64,000 nucleotides of DNA from Panagrolaimus kolymaensis (GCA_028622995.1 JAJQJQ010000003.1:3038001-3102000); one strand, 5' to 3'. Shown: positions 49,742-61,571, numbered from the stretch's first letter. Notes: generated from the sequence alone by a model not told the origin. Translations and numbers: made by a program.

Positions 49742-51018
49742 TATTGAGAAAGCCGTTTTTTAGTAGTATCAAGCAACAACAACTGCAAGCAAAATGTAAC
49801 AAAAGATTATCAAAAAGTCTTTATCTCGTTTAACCACGTCGCTTGATCTATAGTTTCATCACGTGTGTTGTTCAAGAAAGAACAAGAAAATTACTTTTAA
49901 GCTTGCTTCTTGAAAGATAAAAATGAGGAAAGGTGACTTTGAAAATTGCTAGTTTTTTGTCAACTGAGCTATAGCTCGATAAATGCCGCGGCGGTTGACG
50001 ATGACAGCCTTTTCTTTAGCTTTCGTCTTCTGTCCATTGGATACTTTCTTTGAGTTGAAGACGGCGACGATGTGATATCGATAGTGAAGAAAGCAAAAAT
50101 GAACAATTGTTCTCCCCTTCCTGGCACTCTCAAATAACAATAAGCATTCCCTTTCATTTAAGAAAGGAACAATTTTTGACAACTTTTCTATTGGTCACAA
50201 AAAAAACGACCGGCGATATCCACAATCCATTGTCTTTTCTCTTTTTTATTTTTGAGGTAGTTGATTAGGATTTTTTCGCAGGACACCAAACGAGTTAAAA
50301 AAAAGTATGTATTTCTTCTTGTCAACAAATGCTAACAACAGGCGTAAATCGACTTCATTGTATTATTCTATTTTTTTCTTCTTTTGTTAGTTGCCTGCTG
50401 ATCGGGTGGTAGTGGTCAAATGCGTACCAAGCAGTTGGCTCCATTTTTTTTATTATTATTAATAAAAGGTCAAGACCTCAAATCAATGATAAGGTCCATT
50501 CATAATGCAAATGTCCTTGAATAAGAAAGGAAAAAGTTAGATCAAATGAAATACATAAAACATCAAAAATATCGCAAAGTCATGTCATCGACTCATCGAC
50601 GACGTAAGAAAGGAAGATGGATTCCATTGATAAGCATGTGATTATAGTTTAAATGAATTTTTTTCAAAGACAAGATCGTCGTCCGACACTTGAACTCTAT
50701 TATATTTTTCGAGTTAAACTCTTTTTTTTGTCTGTAATTATTTCTTCGTTTTTTTGATTGTAAAAAGAAAAAATTAAGTAGCTTTTTTCTGCAAAAAATA
50801 ATGGATATTTTTTAATGACGGCTCCGTGAAAAACACATGAATTAGGTCGATTGCGCACACGACCTCAATGTTGCCCTGCGGTGGTATGTATAGCGGCGGA
50901 TGAGATTTAGCCGACGATTTTTGCGTTTTTCCATGTGTGTCAAACAAATATCCATCCATTTCTTCAATTTTTGTTTTGTTCTTCAAACTTGAATCTTTAG
51001 ACATTTCATTTTTTTCAG
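49742..51018. other. Divergent promoter region of FAM184-like and CRAL-TRIO genes
   Basis: 1.28 kb. Two less AT-rich islands (about 49950-50180 and 50820-51000) contain open minus-strand frames of 77 and 102 residues. Neither shows a domain, and the second overlaps the CRAL-TRIO start. They are more likely promoter sequence. Confidence 0.4.
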
Positions 51019-52346
51019 ATGTCGTCGGTTGATGAATTTCGTCAAAGGGTTTCGGATGTTCTCCCAAAAGATTTGGATACACAATTTAATTTGAGTCGAT
51101 GGGTGAGAAATTATGAAAATAACATTGAATTATGTGAAACTAGATTTCGTGAATATCTAAAAAATCGATCCATGCTTGGTTATGATAAGCCTGAATCTTT
51201 GGATAATTTCTATGATCGAGAAGACGTCAAAACTTTTTGTGATTTATTTAGTTTATCCAAGCTTCGCATTGATTGGTGCAATGAATTGGATAATGGTTTA
51301 ATTTTTGTAGAAATGGGTGTTTCTGAACCTGGAAAGGTAAATAAAAATATTTGCATAAATCATTTTTTTATAAACCAAAGTTTACAGGTGGTAAAAGCTA
51401 TCAGAGCTGGTGATTATTATAGTATTTTCTTTGGCTATTGCGAATATTTTCAAAGACTTGTTTTACAACATGAAGCAAAAACGGGAAAAAGTTCTCATGG
51501 AATTTGTATTTTTGATATGAAAAACATGAGCATGATGTATTATGCAAATCCTTTTGCCCCTATCAATACCTTATTTCAAGTTTGTTCTCGCAGTTTTTTT
51601 AGATATAATTCTCAATTTCAGGGGCGAGTAAATATTTGGCTTGAATATTATGGTGAACTCCTTAAACGAGTCGTCATTGTAAATCCTCCAAGATTATTGA
51701 GTGCTGTCAGCAAGGTTAATCCTTTTTAAGCTTTTCTATATAAGTTTGAACTAAGTTAAAGCTATTTTAGATTATGTCATACTTATTACCAGCGAAAGTG
51801 ATAAACCGATTTTCCTTTGTAACAAATAAGCCTAATGACATGTTACCTCACATTTCATTGGATGCAATTCCAATTGCTTATGGAGGTGAAAAAGAAATAA
51901 TTGGTGCAAAACTTTCTAATGGTTGTAATGAATCTCGTCAAATTGGGAAAGATGATTATTTGGTAAGTTAGCAAGGATATGTTTGTAAAAATAAACTTTT
52001 AAAGAATGTTTTCCTCCAGAATGATGGTGAAATTTGGCAAAAACTGCACCTACAAAATATCAAATATGAAACCCACACTATAAATGCAGGCGAAAGTTTT
52101 GTTCAAACATTCACTGCCAAAGCAAACCAAAAATTTGTTTATGAATATTTTTCAAACCGTGAATTTGAAATTACTTTTATCAATAGCGATGAAGAATACC
52201 TTTTGCCTAAATTTCGGGCGTCTACTCCTGCAATTTCTGATGAAGGCGTGATTGAAATTAAAAAAGATAGTGAACTTAGATTTGAAATGCGAAACCTTAG
52301 TAGACATATGAAAATGAAACTTAAATTTGCTTCAATGCTTGTTTAA
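51019..52346 (+). CDS. CRAL-TRIO and GOLD domain protein (SEC14-like)
   Basis: Five exons (51019-51336, 51388-51579, 51622-51714, 51771-51962, 52020-52346) give 373 residues. SEC14-like proteins with a GOLD domain bind a hydrophobic ligand and act in lipid or vitamin transport at membranes. Seen: an N-terminal CRAL-TRIO-N region (SRWVRNYENNIELCETRFRE), the lipid-binding lobe (GDYYSIFFGYCEYF, GICIFDMKNMSMMYYANPFA, VVIVNPPRLLSAVSKIMSYL, and LPKH-like DMLPHISLDAIPIAYGG), then a beta-rich GOLD domain (NAGESFVQTFTAKANQKFVY to the end). TTTTTTCAG lies directly before ATG, so the message is probably spliced-leader capped with no other leader. Two of the introns (51 and 42 nt) are 3n and stop-free. 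Confidence 0.85.
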
Positions 52347-52567
52347 AAAAGCAATATTTATTTTATTTTTGTTGTTTAAATAAATTTTTAATTGGCTAAA
52401 ATAAACTTTGTGTCTAACAACAAAAAATGCAATAATCTCTTGAGGTTTACATAAGTTTTACCATCATTCTTCATTTGTAAAAATATAGAAAAGGATAAAA
52501 GATTAAATAGTTGTTACCAAGGTTCATAGACTTAATGAAATCGTATCTTTAACTTTCATGCTTTAAA

Positions 52568-52854
52568 ATGGCTCAAACTGAAAAAGAATTTTATGAACAA
52601 CTTCAAAAAGTTTCGCGTGATGATCTCATTGAATCTCTTATTACTGCTCGAAGAGATGCATTGGTAGGTTTTGGTAGAATAAAAACGGAGGCTTTATATT
52701 TAGAATTTAGGAACACATTCGTAATTGCCAAAACAATGATACATATGGATGTTGTGTTATTCAAATCTCTCAAAGCATCCCTCATGTTTATGAAGATTTA
52801 GAAGCCGTGAAGAAAGTTATCAAAGAAGGCAATAAGAAGAAATCTTTACTTTGA
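52568..52854 (+). CDS. 79-residue protein of unknown function
   Basis: Two exons (52568-52663 and 52711-52854) give 79 residues, mostly helical and charged (KEFYEQLQKVSRDDLIESLI, TARRDALEHIRNCQNNDTY, then GCCVIQISQS and a lysine-rich end). The acceptor used is the second of two adjacent AG sites; the first (ending 52702) runs into a stop. No signal peptide or membrane span. It starts 222 bp after the CRAL-TRIO stop on the same strand, a spacing compatible with a nematode operon. An upstream ATG at about 52533 opens a five-codon frame. I do not recognise the family. Confidence 0.65.
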
Positions 52855-53171
52855 ACATTTGTATTTATATGCTATAGAAATATTTTGCTAATAAAATAAA
52901 TCTTTTAAACCAAAATATACAGTGAATTCCTTTTTATTTTTCCCAAGTACATCTTCTTTAGCTTATTCACCTTCAGCTTTTTTCATCCCTCGCTTTAACT
53001 ATGATTGAAAGCAATCATAACAAAAAAATTTATGGCAATGAAATTTGTAATCCTTTTAAACGCTAAAGCTTCTACCCAAAAGCTAAACAAAATATCGCCC
53101 CATATGAAAACACACAAGAAATACAAATTATCAGTTTTATTGAAAATTTACATCAGCTTTAAATAATTAGT

Positions 53172-53936
53172 TTAGGCAGATTTGAAGTAGTTGGAAGTGA
53201 GAGCATCGATCTTTGTAACGACAGGATTGATGACATTGTTGAAGAGACGAATGGCACCTTTGATTTGAGGAAGACCGAGAACGAGAAGGATGGTGAGCTT
53301 CAAAACGAAGTAGATTGGGAAATATTCCATGATTCCATCAGCAAAGAAATCAAGAAGAGCAAGAAAACCGAAGCAAGTCCAATACATGAGCCATTGACCA
53401 TCATCATCCTTGTTACCAGTACGAACAGCTTGGATGGAAGCATATGCAGGATAAGCGAATCCAATCAAGTTACAAACAAGAAGAGCACTTCCACCAAAGA
53501 TCATGTAAAGAGTAAGGATGGCGCAGAGACCATAGAAATACTAAAAAACGAAAATAAATTAATGATAAAGTGAAAGAATAAAGAATAAAAAACATACCGC
53601 TTCACGTTTGATCTTGGTGGTGGTTTCAAGTTTGGCAAAGTTCGTATCCAAGAATTGAATGTTTGATTGGTAGAGAGCTTTCTTGAGAGCAGGAGCTACA
53701 TCAGCGAATGAATTGACTTCATAGGCACCAGATGAAGGAGCAACAGGAGCAGGAGGATCAGCAGCACGAGATGTTGGTGGAATAGCAGTAGTTGGAGCAG
53801 GAGATTGAGCTTCTTGATGTTGAACTTCTTGAGTTTGAGCTTCTTGCTTTGGAGCTTCTTGGTTTTGAACTTCTTGAGTTTGAGGTTCTTGAGTTTGAGG
53901 TTCTTGAACTTGAGCTTCTTGATTTGTTGAGGCCAT
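53172..53936 (-). CDS. yop-1: ER-shaping protein of the REEP5/YOP1 (TB2/DP1/HVA22) family
   Basis: Two exons (53936-53598, 53540-53172) give 235 residues. REEP5/Yop1 proteins insert hairpins that curve tubular ER. The C-terminal two thirds match the family: [40 protein letters not shown] and [15 protein letters not shown]. The first ~70 residues are unusual: an imperfect tandem repeat of short Gln-Glu units ([17 protein letters not shown] and so on), then a Pro/Ala stretch. Orthologs usually have a short N-terminus. Codon use is richer in C-ending codons than in the neighbours (GTC, GCC, AAG), as in highly expressed genes. A TATAAAAG box lies 81-88 bp upstream. Confidence 0.92.
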
Positions 53937-54016
53937 TTTTCAGAGATACGAGCGTGTCAGCAGCCAACGAGAGATTGAATTAATCACGAATGAACTAAAA
54001 TTCATGCACGCTTTCC

Positions 54017-54024
54017 CTTTTATA
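54017..54024 (-). promoter_or_regulatory. TATA box of the REEP5-like gene
   Basis: TATAAAAG on the minus strand within ACGTATAAAAGGGAAAGC. A start site near 53990 would give a leader of about 55 nt, which fits a highly expressed gene. Confidence 0.5.
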
Positions 54025-54561
54025 CGTTTTTCAAGGTTTCTCATTTCCTTCATTTTTTGTATTCAAATTTTTGGCTTTCTGCTTCCTTTGTAAAAAAAAC
54101 GATGCCTAAAAAATGAATTTCACAATTGCCAAGGAAATGGTATGTTTTGAAACGAAACAAAAATTTGATAAACTTTCGCTTCCTTTTTTTGTACATAAGT
54201 TTCGTTGGAACTTTTTAAAACTTTTGTGGGCGTTGTTGTGCAACATCTTCTCATTTTTAGCAGCTGAAAAAAAATTATTACGTTTTTGCCTTTTAAAAAT
54301 AAATTTCTGATTTTTTTAAAGAGTTTTAGAATGATAGTTTATGATATTTAATCGGTAAAATAATTGAAAAGAATAAGAGGTTTGTGGATGTTCCTATTCA
54401 AGGTAAGCCCACGTCAGCTAACTCAAAATAAGTCTTTTTGCAAAAGAAGTTTTGCCAATGCTATATATATTTTGATTGCATTGAATTATTGAAGAACAAT
54501 ATTTTTTGCTTCGATAACTATTAATCTTTTTTATTATTAAGAAGCTTAAATTGTGAAAGAA
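54025..54561. other. Divergent spacer, REEP5-like / TMEM33
   Basis: AT-rich 537 bp with no supported gene. A plus-strand frame at 54113-54310 is Phe/Leu/Lys-rich and shows no domain. Confidence 0.4.
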
Positions 54562-55631
54562 ATGGTTGAAAAACATGATGAAGCATTGATTATACCTGAT
54601 CCTTCTGAAATCGTGGGTTATGGTGTTTTGGTTAGACAACAACCATTTAAGACAAAATCGCTAATTGTAAGTTTAATATGAATAATTCTTTTAATATTAG
54701 CTTCTGCAGGGGTTTGTTAAAATGAATCCCATAAACATTTTATGTTTCTTCTTACATATTTTGACTATTGCTTTTGCAAGTCAACATTATTATTTATCAT
54801 TAATTGGCTTCGAATACATTAAAGCAGTTTATTACAGAGCTTTTGTTGCAGGTAAAAAACTTTTTTAAAGCAATAATTTTTTAAAAATCTATTTATTTTT
54901 TAGGAATTGCAACCAATTCTATTAAACTTTATCATCGTATTAAAAGTATTAACTTTCCGGGGATGAGTGTTGAGTTCATGCAAACAGCTAAAGAGGAGGA
55001 TTCATTCCATTATATTTTTTATTGTATGATTTTTTGTCTTTTTAAACCTATGTATAGTATGTTTTATTTGCATTTTCTAAATTTTTATGTAAAACAATTT
55101 CTTGCAGTAACACTCATTCCAATTATGCTTTTTTCATTCTTCCACATTATTTCATTCTTAGCTACTCTTGCGAATGAAATTGGATTGAACTCAAACTTTA
55201 TCGTTAAAAAATTTATTAGCTTCAAAATTAATGAAACTGAAAATATTTTGAAACTTATTGCTTGGATTGAAATTTTAATATTTTTTATAGAAATCTTCAA
55301 TTTTCCTAATCGCATTCTCTTGATATATAATTTAAATTGGAAACGATTTATTTTATTCCCTCTTTTTTACATTGGATTTTTAAAGCTTCGTTATGCATCA
55401 CCTCGGAACCATCATTTTAGGTATTGTATTAAATTTTTAGTATTTTTTTAGTTTATAGTAATTTTTTTAAGATTTACAATTGCAACTATAAATGAATTCC
55501 ATCAACGAGTTATCGAAAGGGCTCAATGCCCATCGGTTATCAAAACCTTTGTCCCGAAAAAACTTATCAGATTAGAGAGTTCAGCTCCTTCAGCCTATTC
55601 AACAATTTTTGGCTCTCAAACTGAATTTTAG
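54562..55631 (+). CDS. TMEM33 / Pom33 family ER membrane protein
   Basis: Five exons (54562-54666, 54710-54851, 54904-55056, 55108-55420, 55472-55631) give 290 residues. TMEM33/Pom33/Krueppel-homolog-2 proteins are multi-span ER and nuclear-envelope proteins that help shape tubular ER and nuclear pores. Seen: a polar N-terminus, hydrophobic spans (INILCFFLHILTIAFASQHY, ITLIPIMLFSFFHIISFLA, IAWIEILIFFIEIFNF), the family block FMQTAKEEDSFHYIFYCMIF, LKLRYASPRNHHFRFT, and INEFHQRVIERAQCP before a basic-then-Ser tail. The third intron uses GTATGT at 55057; a nearer GTATAG would break the frame. Lack of reported enzymatic activity fits a structural role. Confidence 0.88.
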
Positions 55632-56199
55632 TTTTATATATATAATAATTTTGCTAATCTAAAATTTGCTTGATATAAGGTTTATCTTTATTTATGATTA
55701 TTTTTATGTAAAATTTTCTGTTAAAATAAAATTGTAACCGTTTTGGTTAACAAAACCAAGGTTGAATTTAAGATTCATTCTGGATTTAATTTTGATAAAT
55801 TTAAAGTTGCTTCATCCTTAAAATTTTGGCATCGTGTCCTTTTCCTTGCTTCCTGCATAGTTGTTTTACGCATTGTTGACATTTGAAGCAAGAGAATTGA
55901 TGCATTAACAAACAAAATAAATGCAATGCAAAAACATATAATTCCATGTTGTTGTTTTTTTAAATCAGGCTTTAAATCAATTTTTTTAAATAGTAAAAAC
56001 TCTTTTCTTTGTTTGGGAATTCGAAAGGAATTATGAAATTTTGTTTATTGTTTTTTTTATCGAGTCATCATCATCTTAGACCGAAACACTCATGAATAAA
56101 AAATTCACATTTATATTCTTGGCTATTGAGGCGTGATACACGTGTTAATATTTTTTTAATTGAGGAAAAACAGTTTTTTAAGGGACAATTTTCCATAAA
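55632..56199. other. Spacer upstream of TBC1D23
   Basis: 568 bp of AT-rich sequence carrying the TMEM33 3' UTR and presumably the next promoter; nothing else seen. Confidence 0.4.
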
Positions 56200-58899
56200 A
56201 TGGATGAAATTAGAATAGATGGAGATGGCGATGGAGAGATTTCAAAAGATGTTGAGTCATTCAGGTTTGTTTTTTTGCAACGTTGCATATAAAAGAAGAG
56301 AATGTTTCATAGTTCTGCAAACTTTTTTTAGTTATAATAGCGAAAATAGTAGCAGCCAAAAGTTGGAAGGCGTAAATAATAATGATTCCGAAGCAGAAAT
56401 ATCCATGGAAGCTCGACAAATTCAATGGGTTGTAAGTGATTGTTTTATCGAGAATTTTTTTATATACCAAAGTTTTTTAGAATTTGCTTGGAGTCCGAAA
56501 TAAACCTGACCAATTAATAGATTGGGACCACCTTTATAATTTAACCGATCAATCTGAATTACGAAAACAATGTCAAAAAGTTGTTGAAAAAGTGCAATCC
56601 AAAACAAATAATGGCGATAGTAAACGGGAAAAACGAAAAACCAAAGTTACTGTGCCTGCATTAGAAAGTATGATGACTTTATGGTGTAAAAAGCGTAAAA
56701 TTCAATCCGCTTCCAAAGTTCATTGGATGGATATTATGACTGTATTGATAGAAATGGATTTTGATAATCCAACTTTGTTTAATATTTTATATGCAATTAC
56801 AACGAAATATATTCCAAGGTTTTTTTTGTTTATAAATTTACTTTTAGTTATATACTTTTTGGTTTTCAGAGATGTGGACGAAGGTGGAAAAACATATGAT
56901 TTATTTCGATTAATTATGCAATATCACGATCCAGAAATTTGTTCACATTTAGATTCACTTAAAATTTCTCCCCATTCTTATGCTTCTTCATGGTTTAATT
57001 CACTTTTTAGTAAAGATTTAAATGTTGATATTTGTTTACGACTTTGGGATATTTATTTTGAACGAGTTCGTTGCTTTCTAAAGTTTTAACAATATCAAAA
57101 TTTTGTTTCAGGGTGATCCATTCCTGGTATTCTTTATATCACTATCTTTAGTGCAATCAGCTCGAGATGAAATTCTTAAAATGAAAAACAAAGATGAAAT
57201 TATTTCATTTTTACAAAGCTTTCTTAAAATGATGAGCGTTGAAGATATCACAGATTTGATCGATGTTTGCAAAGTTTCTATGAGCTTGACTCCACTTTCA
57301 GTTCAAGAAGATTTTCATTGTATGCTTTTTGGATCCAATATGGTTGAAGATTTTTATGAGTTACCTTTGCATACACTTTTATGTTTGCCTATCTCTGTTC
57401 AAGAACTTTATAAACGATCGGTGGATGGTGGAGCTTATGGAGTTGTAAGGATTTAGTTAACAACGACAATCTTTACATTTTATAATTTTTAGATGATGTC
57501 TTATAATTATTTTGTTATTGACACTCGATCCCAAAAAGAATTTAATAGTGGAAGTATTCCAGGCTCATACAATCTCAGTGGCCGATTAGTAAGCCACACT
57601 TTTAGTTTCATTACCTTCGATAATTAATTTTTTAGTTGGTAGATGAACCCGAAAAATTTACAAATGCAATGAAATCTTTAATGCGATTTAAACAAGATAG
57701 TTGTGCCTCGGATCATATTTGTTTCTTTGGTTCGGGATTAGAGGAAGACGATTCATATATGGTTATGGTAATTTCAAGCTTTTTACATAAAAACATCAAT
57801 CATATTTCTTATGTCGATGGCGGATATCGAGTCCTTCATTCAATGCTCAAAGAAACTAATAACCTTAATAAATTGAGCAATCATTTTAATGGAAATGCAT
57901 GTTTGCATTGTAATTCAGACAAATCTGGAGCAAAAGAATCCTTCACATGGGTAAATTTAATTTTCCATTTTAACAAAATTCATCAAACAAATTGCTGATT
58001 TTTTTAAACTATCTTTTTGTTTCCTTTTTCTAAATATCATTTATTTCCTGGTTTGGATTGCACTTTTTTCGACAAAAAGACGTTTATTTTTGGTTAAAAA
58101 AAACTTTTTAACTGTTTTGTTTTTTTCCTTTTCGTTCGTCTAATCTTTAACCTTCAAACATTTTGGTTGTTTTTTTTAGTCCATCATGGAGCGCATGAAC
58201 CAAAGGCGTAAAGGACTCAAGGACGCTGCAAAAAATATCACAGAATTATTTCCAAAACTAGATATTTTTGGTCGAGAGAATGCTCAACATGCAAAAAGTG
58301 ATGAAAGAAACCAAAAACGTTACCGAAATATTCAGTCAGTGTTCACTATTGAAGATTCAGATGGTTCCGATAATGAAATCTCTGCTTTTGGCTTAGATGC
58401 AGCAAACGCGAATGAAAAAGTTTGTTACTTACAATTTTATAATATCAGTTAGTTTATTTGTTTATTTTTTAGTTGAAATGGAAAGAAATAACGGATCAGC
58501 CAGAAATCACTCATAGCTTTGAAGGACTTGAAATTTTACCAGACAAGAGCGTTATTCCATGCTTTATTGCTTTAAGTCGAACTCATATGCATATTTTCCA
58601 TGAAATTAAGGAAGATGTAAAACTTTTTATTCATTTTTTCGGGTTAGTAAATGTAAATATTTAAATTCCAGAAATCGTGTATTAGAACCTCTGCCCGACA
58701 TGCCCTTTCTTCTGTAATGCGAGTTTCAAGCAAAAAACAACATCCCGAATATTTAACTTTTCAATTTGGTTATGAATTACCTACTGGTGAAGCTCATATT
58801 AATCGAATCCAAAAATTTGTTATGCCAAAATCTGGTGAATTAGCAACTGCATGTAAAAATAATATTTTTGCATTGAGACCCAATCTTCTTGATGGATGA
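56200..58899 (+). CDS. tbc1d23: TBC1D23-like golgin adaptor
   Basis: Ten exons (56200-56264, 56332-56431, 56481-56818, 56870-57065, 57112-57444, 57493-57588, 57636-57950, 58180-58419, 58473-58616, 58672-58899) give 684 residues (human 699). TBC1D23 bridges endosome-derived vesicles carrying WASH/FAM21 to golgin-245 and golgin-97 at the trans-Golgi. Seen in order: an acidic start, a degenerate TBC domain (about 55-330; IDWDHLYNLTDQSELRKQC, GKTYDLFRLIMQYHDPEICSH, GDPFLVFFISLSLV), a rhodanese domain (about 345-460; FVIDTRSQKEFNSGSIPGSY, NHISYVDGGYRVLHSML), a Ser/Asp-rich linker, and a C-terminal PH-like domain. No IxxDxxR arginine finger appears in the TBC part and there is no catalytic Cys in the rhodanese loop, so both are scaffolds, as known for the family. 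Confidence 0.9.
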
Positions 58900-59188
58900 A
58901 GAAAATCATCTGTGATACATATGATTTTATAAAATTAATTTATTTATTGTTTCTATGAGTTGTGAGATAATTTATATGCAATTGCAATACGTGATAATTC
59001 TTTCTTTATTTAAAATCTATTGACCAAAAAATAAAACCAAATTTTATGATTTTTTTCCTTTTCGTTGTAAAAAAGGCTGTATGATTCAGCTAAATATACC
59101 TTTTTGAGACTTTATTTACTAATTCGCGTCGACACTATTTTTATTTCGAAACTTTAAAACTTTTTTAAAAATAATTTGATAATTGTAG
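58900..59188. other. Short spacer TBC1D23 / kelch gene
   Basis: 289 bp on the same strand, ending in ATTGTAG directly against the next ATG. AATAAAACC near 59028 is a likely poly(A) signal of the upstream gene. The spacing fits a possible operon. Confidence 0.4.
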
Positions 59189-60763
59189 ATGGACGTCAGA
59201 ACTGAAGATATTACTGTTCCTTGGGGACAAGCCCCTGATCCATCTGAACAACAATATGGATCATGGCGAATGGCAGTTTTCCAAGATGTTCAAGAATCCA
59301 AAGATGGAAGCAAACTTTATTTCTTGTATGATCCTATCGCTGATGATAATTGTATTACAACGTATGTTTCCCTACGCTTTCAGACGTTTTATATATATAT
59401 TTTTTAATTTTTAGTGGAGGTCGCAAAGGAACTACAAGCTTTGCTGTATTCGACAATAACCGAAAATGCTTTGTAGCTCAAATTGTTCTTCGAGTCCAAG
59501 GACGAGTTAAATTTCTTTTTGCCATTCCTGGAGCATCCCCAACTGGTGGAGATCAATTTGTTCTTGTTACACAAAGTGAAGATTATGGAACTTTTACTTG
59601 CCATTTTTGGCGAGTTTCCATGACCCCTGATGGCATGAATCTTGCTCATGAACCAACTTCATTGCTCACAGCCCCAATTGCATTCGAAGGTGATATGATT
59701 TGTTCAATGCGAGATGATGCACCTGAAATTGTTTTCGTCTTTTCACCTGGAATGAATATTGTTCGAATTGCTGCAGATGCAACAAGCCCACGTGAACCAG
59801 TTGAACGTTTCACCGTTCCTAATGCAGAACTCACTCATTTTTATGATGGATTTTTACATGGAGGGTAAAATCACTAATTTGCTTTAAATTATAAAAGTAA
59901 AACAACATTTTTAGAAACATTTACTTTTTATCTGCCAGCCCCGATGAACAACTTGATTATACTCGAATTCATATTATGTCGCTTCAAACCAAACAAATTA
60001 CAACTCAATATTGTAAACCCGATGTTCAACGTGGAATGCCACCAACTCGGCGTCAAGCTGGCCTTGATTGTTATGGAGGATATATTATTCTTGCAGGTGG
60101 TGAACTTGATTATGGAGATGGAAATGTTACTCGCCTTGTTGATTATTGGGTTCTTAATTTGAATTCATTCACTTGGATTCAAGTTGCATCACAAATGCCT
60201 TTGCCTTTAATTGAACCTCGTGTTACATCAGGACAATCAGGCATGATTTAGTTTTACCATTTTAATGTGTTTTAATAAGTCTCTTTTTAGGATGTGTTTA
60301 TATTTGGGGTGATTTTGATGAACCTCTTCCTGGCATGCCTGCAAGTGGAACCCATTTACGTATTCTCCGAGTTAATGGCCTCACTCTTAAACCACCATCA
60401 TATGATCAAGCTATGAATTATCCAAGTTCCACTCCAGCTTATCCTCAACCTAATCAACCAGGAAATTATCCATCTCCTGATGGACAAAGTGGAGGTTATG
60501 GAGCACAAGGGTTTAATCAACCTCAACCTGGAAGCTATCCACCCGTTGGTCAAGGAGGTTATGGCCAATCAGGTTATAACAATCCTCCTATGGGTCAAGG
60601 TGGCTACAATCAACCACAACAAGGAGGTTATGGCGGTGGCAGCCCATACAGCAGTCAAGGAAGTCATGGACCTCCACCTCAAGGAACGGTCAATCAAGGC
60701 GGTCAACCCCAATATCCTCATTATCCACCACAAGAAAAGAAAAAGGATTGCACAATTAACTAA
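59189..60763 (+). CDS. Kelch-like beta-propeller protein with Pro/Gly/Tyr-rich tail
   Basis: Four exons (59189-59361, 59415-59864, 59915-60240, 60291-60763) give 473 residues. The first ~350 residues are beta-rich, with kelch-like units ([75 protein letters not shown]). The tail is disordered and built of irregular YPxP, QGGYG and NQPQ units. It contains a PPSY (PPxY, WW-binding) motif and ends KKKDCTIN, a possible CaaX prenylation signal next to a lysine cluster. The last intron appears to begin with GC (60241-60242). ATG directly follows an acceptor. I know of similar nematode proteins only in general terms and assign no function. A membrane-tethered ubiquitin-ligase adaptor is one possibility. 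Confidence 0.7.
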
Positions 60764-61571
60764 GTTTTTATATTGTTGTATTAATTTTTTGCATGCATAA
60801 TTTTTGTAAATTTTATGCTTCTATGTATTATTAATCAATCTTAATGTATTCCTATTATTTTTCGTTATCAACTGCTGAGATTTATTATTTACTTTTATTT
60901 TAATAATCGGCATTAATATATTAACTTTAAAGTTTAAACGCAAAAAAATTAATAAAGACAATGTTCATCAAATTTTTTTTAAAAGTTTAAGTGCCTGGCA
61001 CTTTTTTAGCTTTAACACAACAAATTAAGAAAAAATACTTAGCCACAGGTTTTTTTACAAAAGAAAAATAAAGACTTTTAAAGTCATCAAAAAACGTATA
61101 ATGAAAAAAATGATATCAAATTTTTTTTAAAGAACCAGGAATTACGAGACACAAATTTTTAATTCACCGCCTAATGAGAATAATTTTAAAAAATATAAAC
61201 AAAAAATAATAATAAAGAAAATTGAAAAAAAGGAAAACCGTTTAGCAAAATACTTGGCAAGTGAGTTCGAAAGCAAACAAAAAAAGTAATGCCACAAAAT
61301 ATTTTTTCAACAAACAACAGAAATGAAATGACACAAAAAAGAGGAATGAAAATGGATAAAAGAAATAATGTTAAAATACAAGTATATGTGCCGTTTTGAG
61401 AACAAATTTTTAAAGAATAATGGAACTATTATTACTCGTTATAAAGCTGAGAACAAAAAATTTAAAAAAAAATTCAATTTTTTATGGAAGAATAAGTAAA
61501 AAAAAAAATACTTGAAACATAGACAACCGTAAATAAAAATTAGAGAGAAAAAAGTTTAGAGAAAAATTTAT
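60764..61571. other. Convergent 3' region between kelch and GLI/TRA-1 genes
   Basis: 808 bp of AT-rich sequence, with AATAAAGA near 60952 as a likely poly(A) signal of the kelch gene. No gene, RNA or repeat seen. Confidence 0.45.

Noticed and set aside
50774..51082. 102-codon minus-strand frame upstream of the CRAL-TRIO gene
   Set aside because: It overlaps the first exon of that gene, lacks splice or domain evidence and would leave no room for the promoter.
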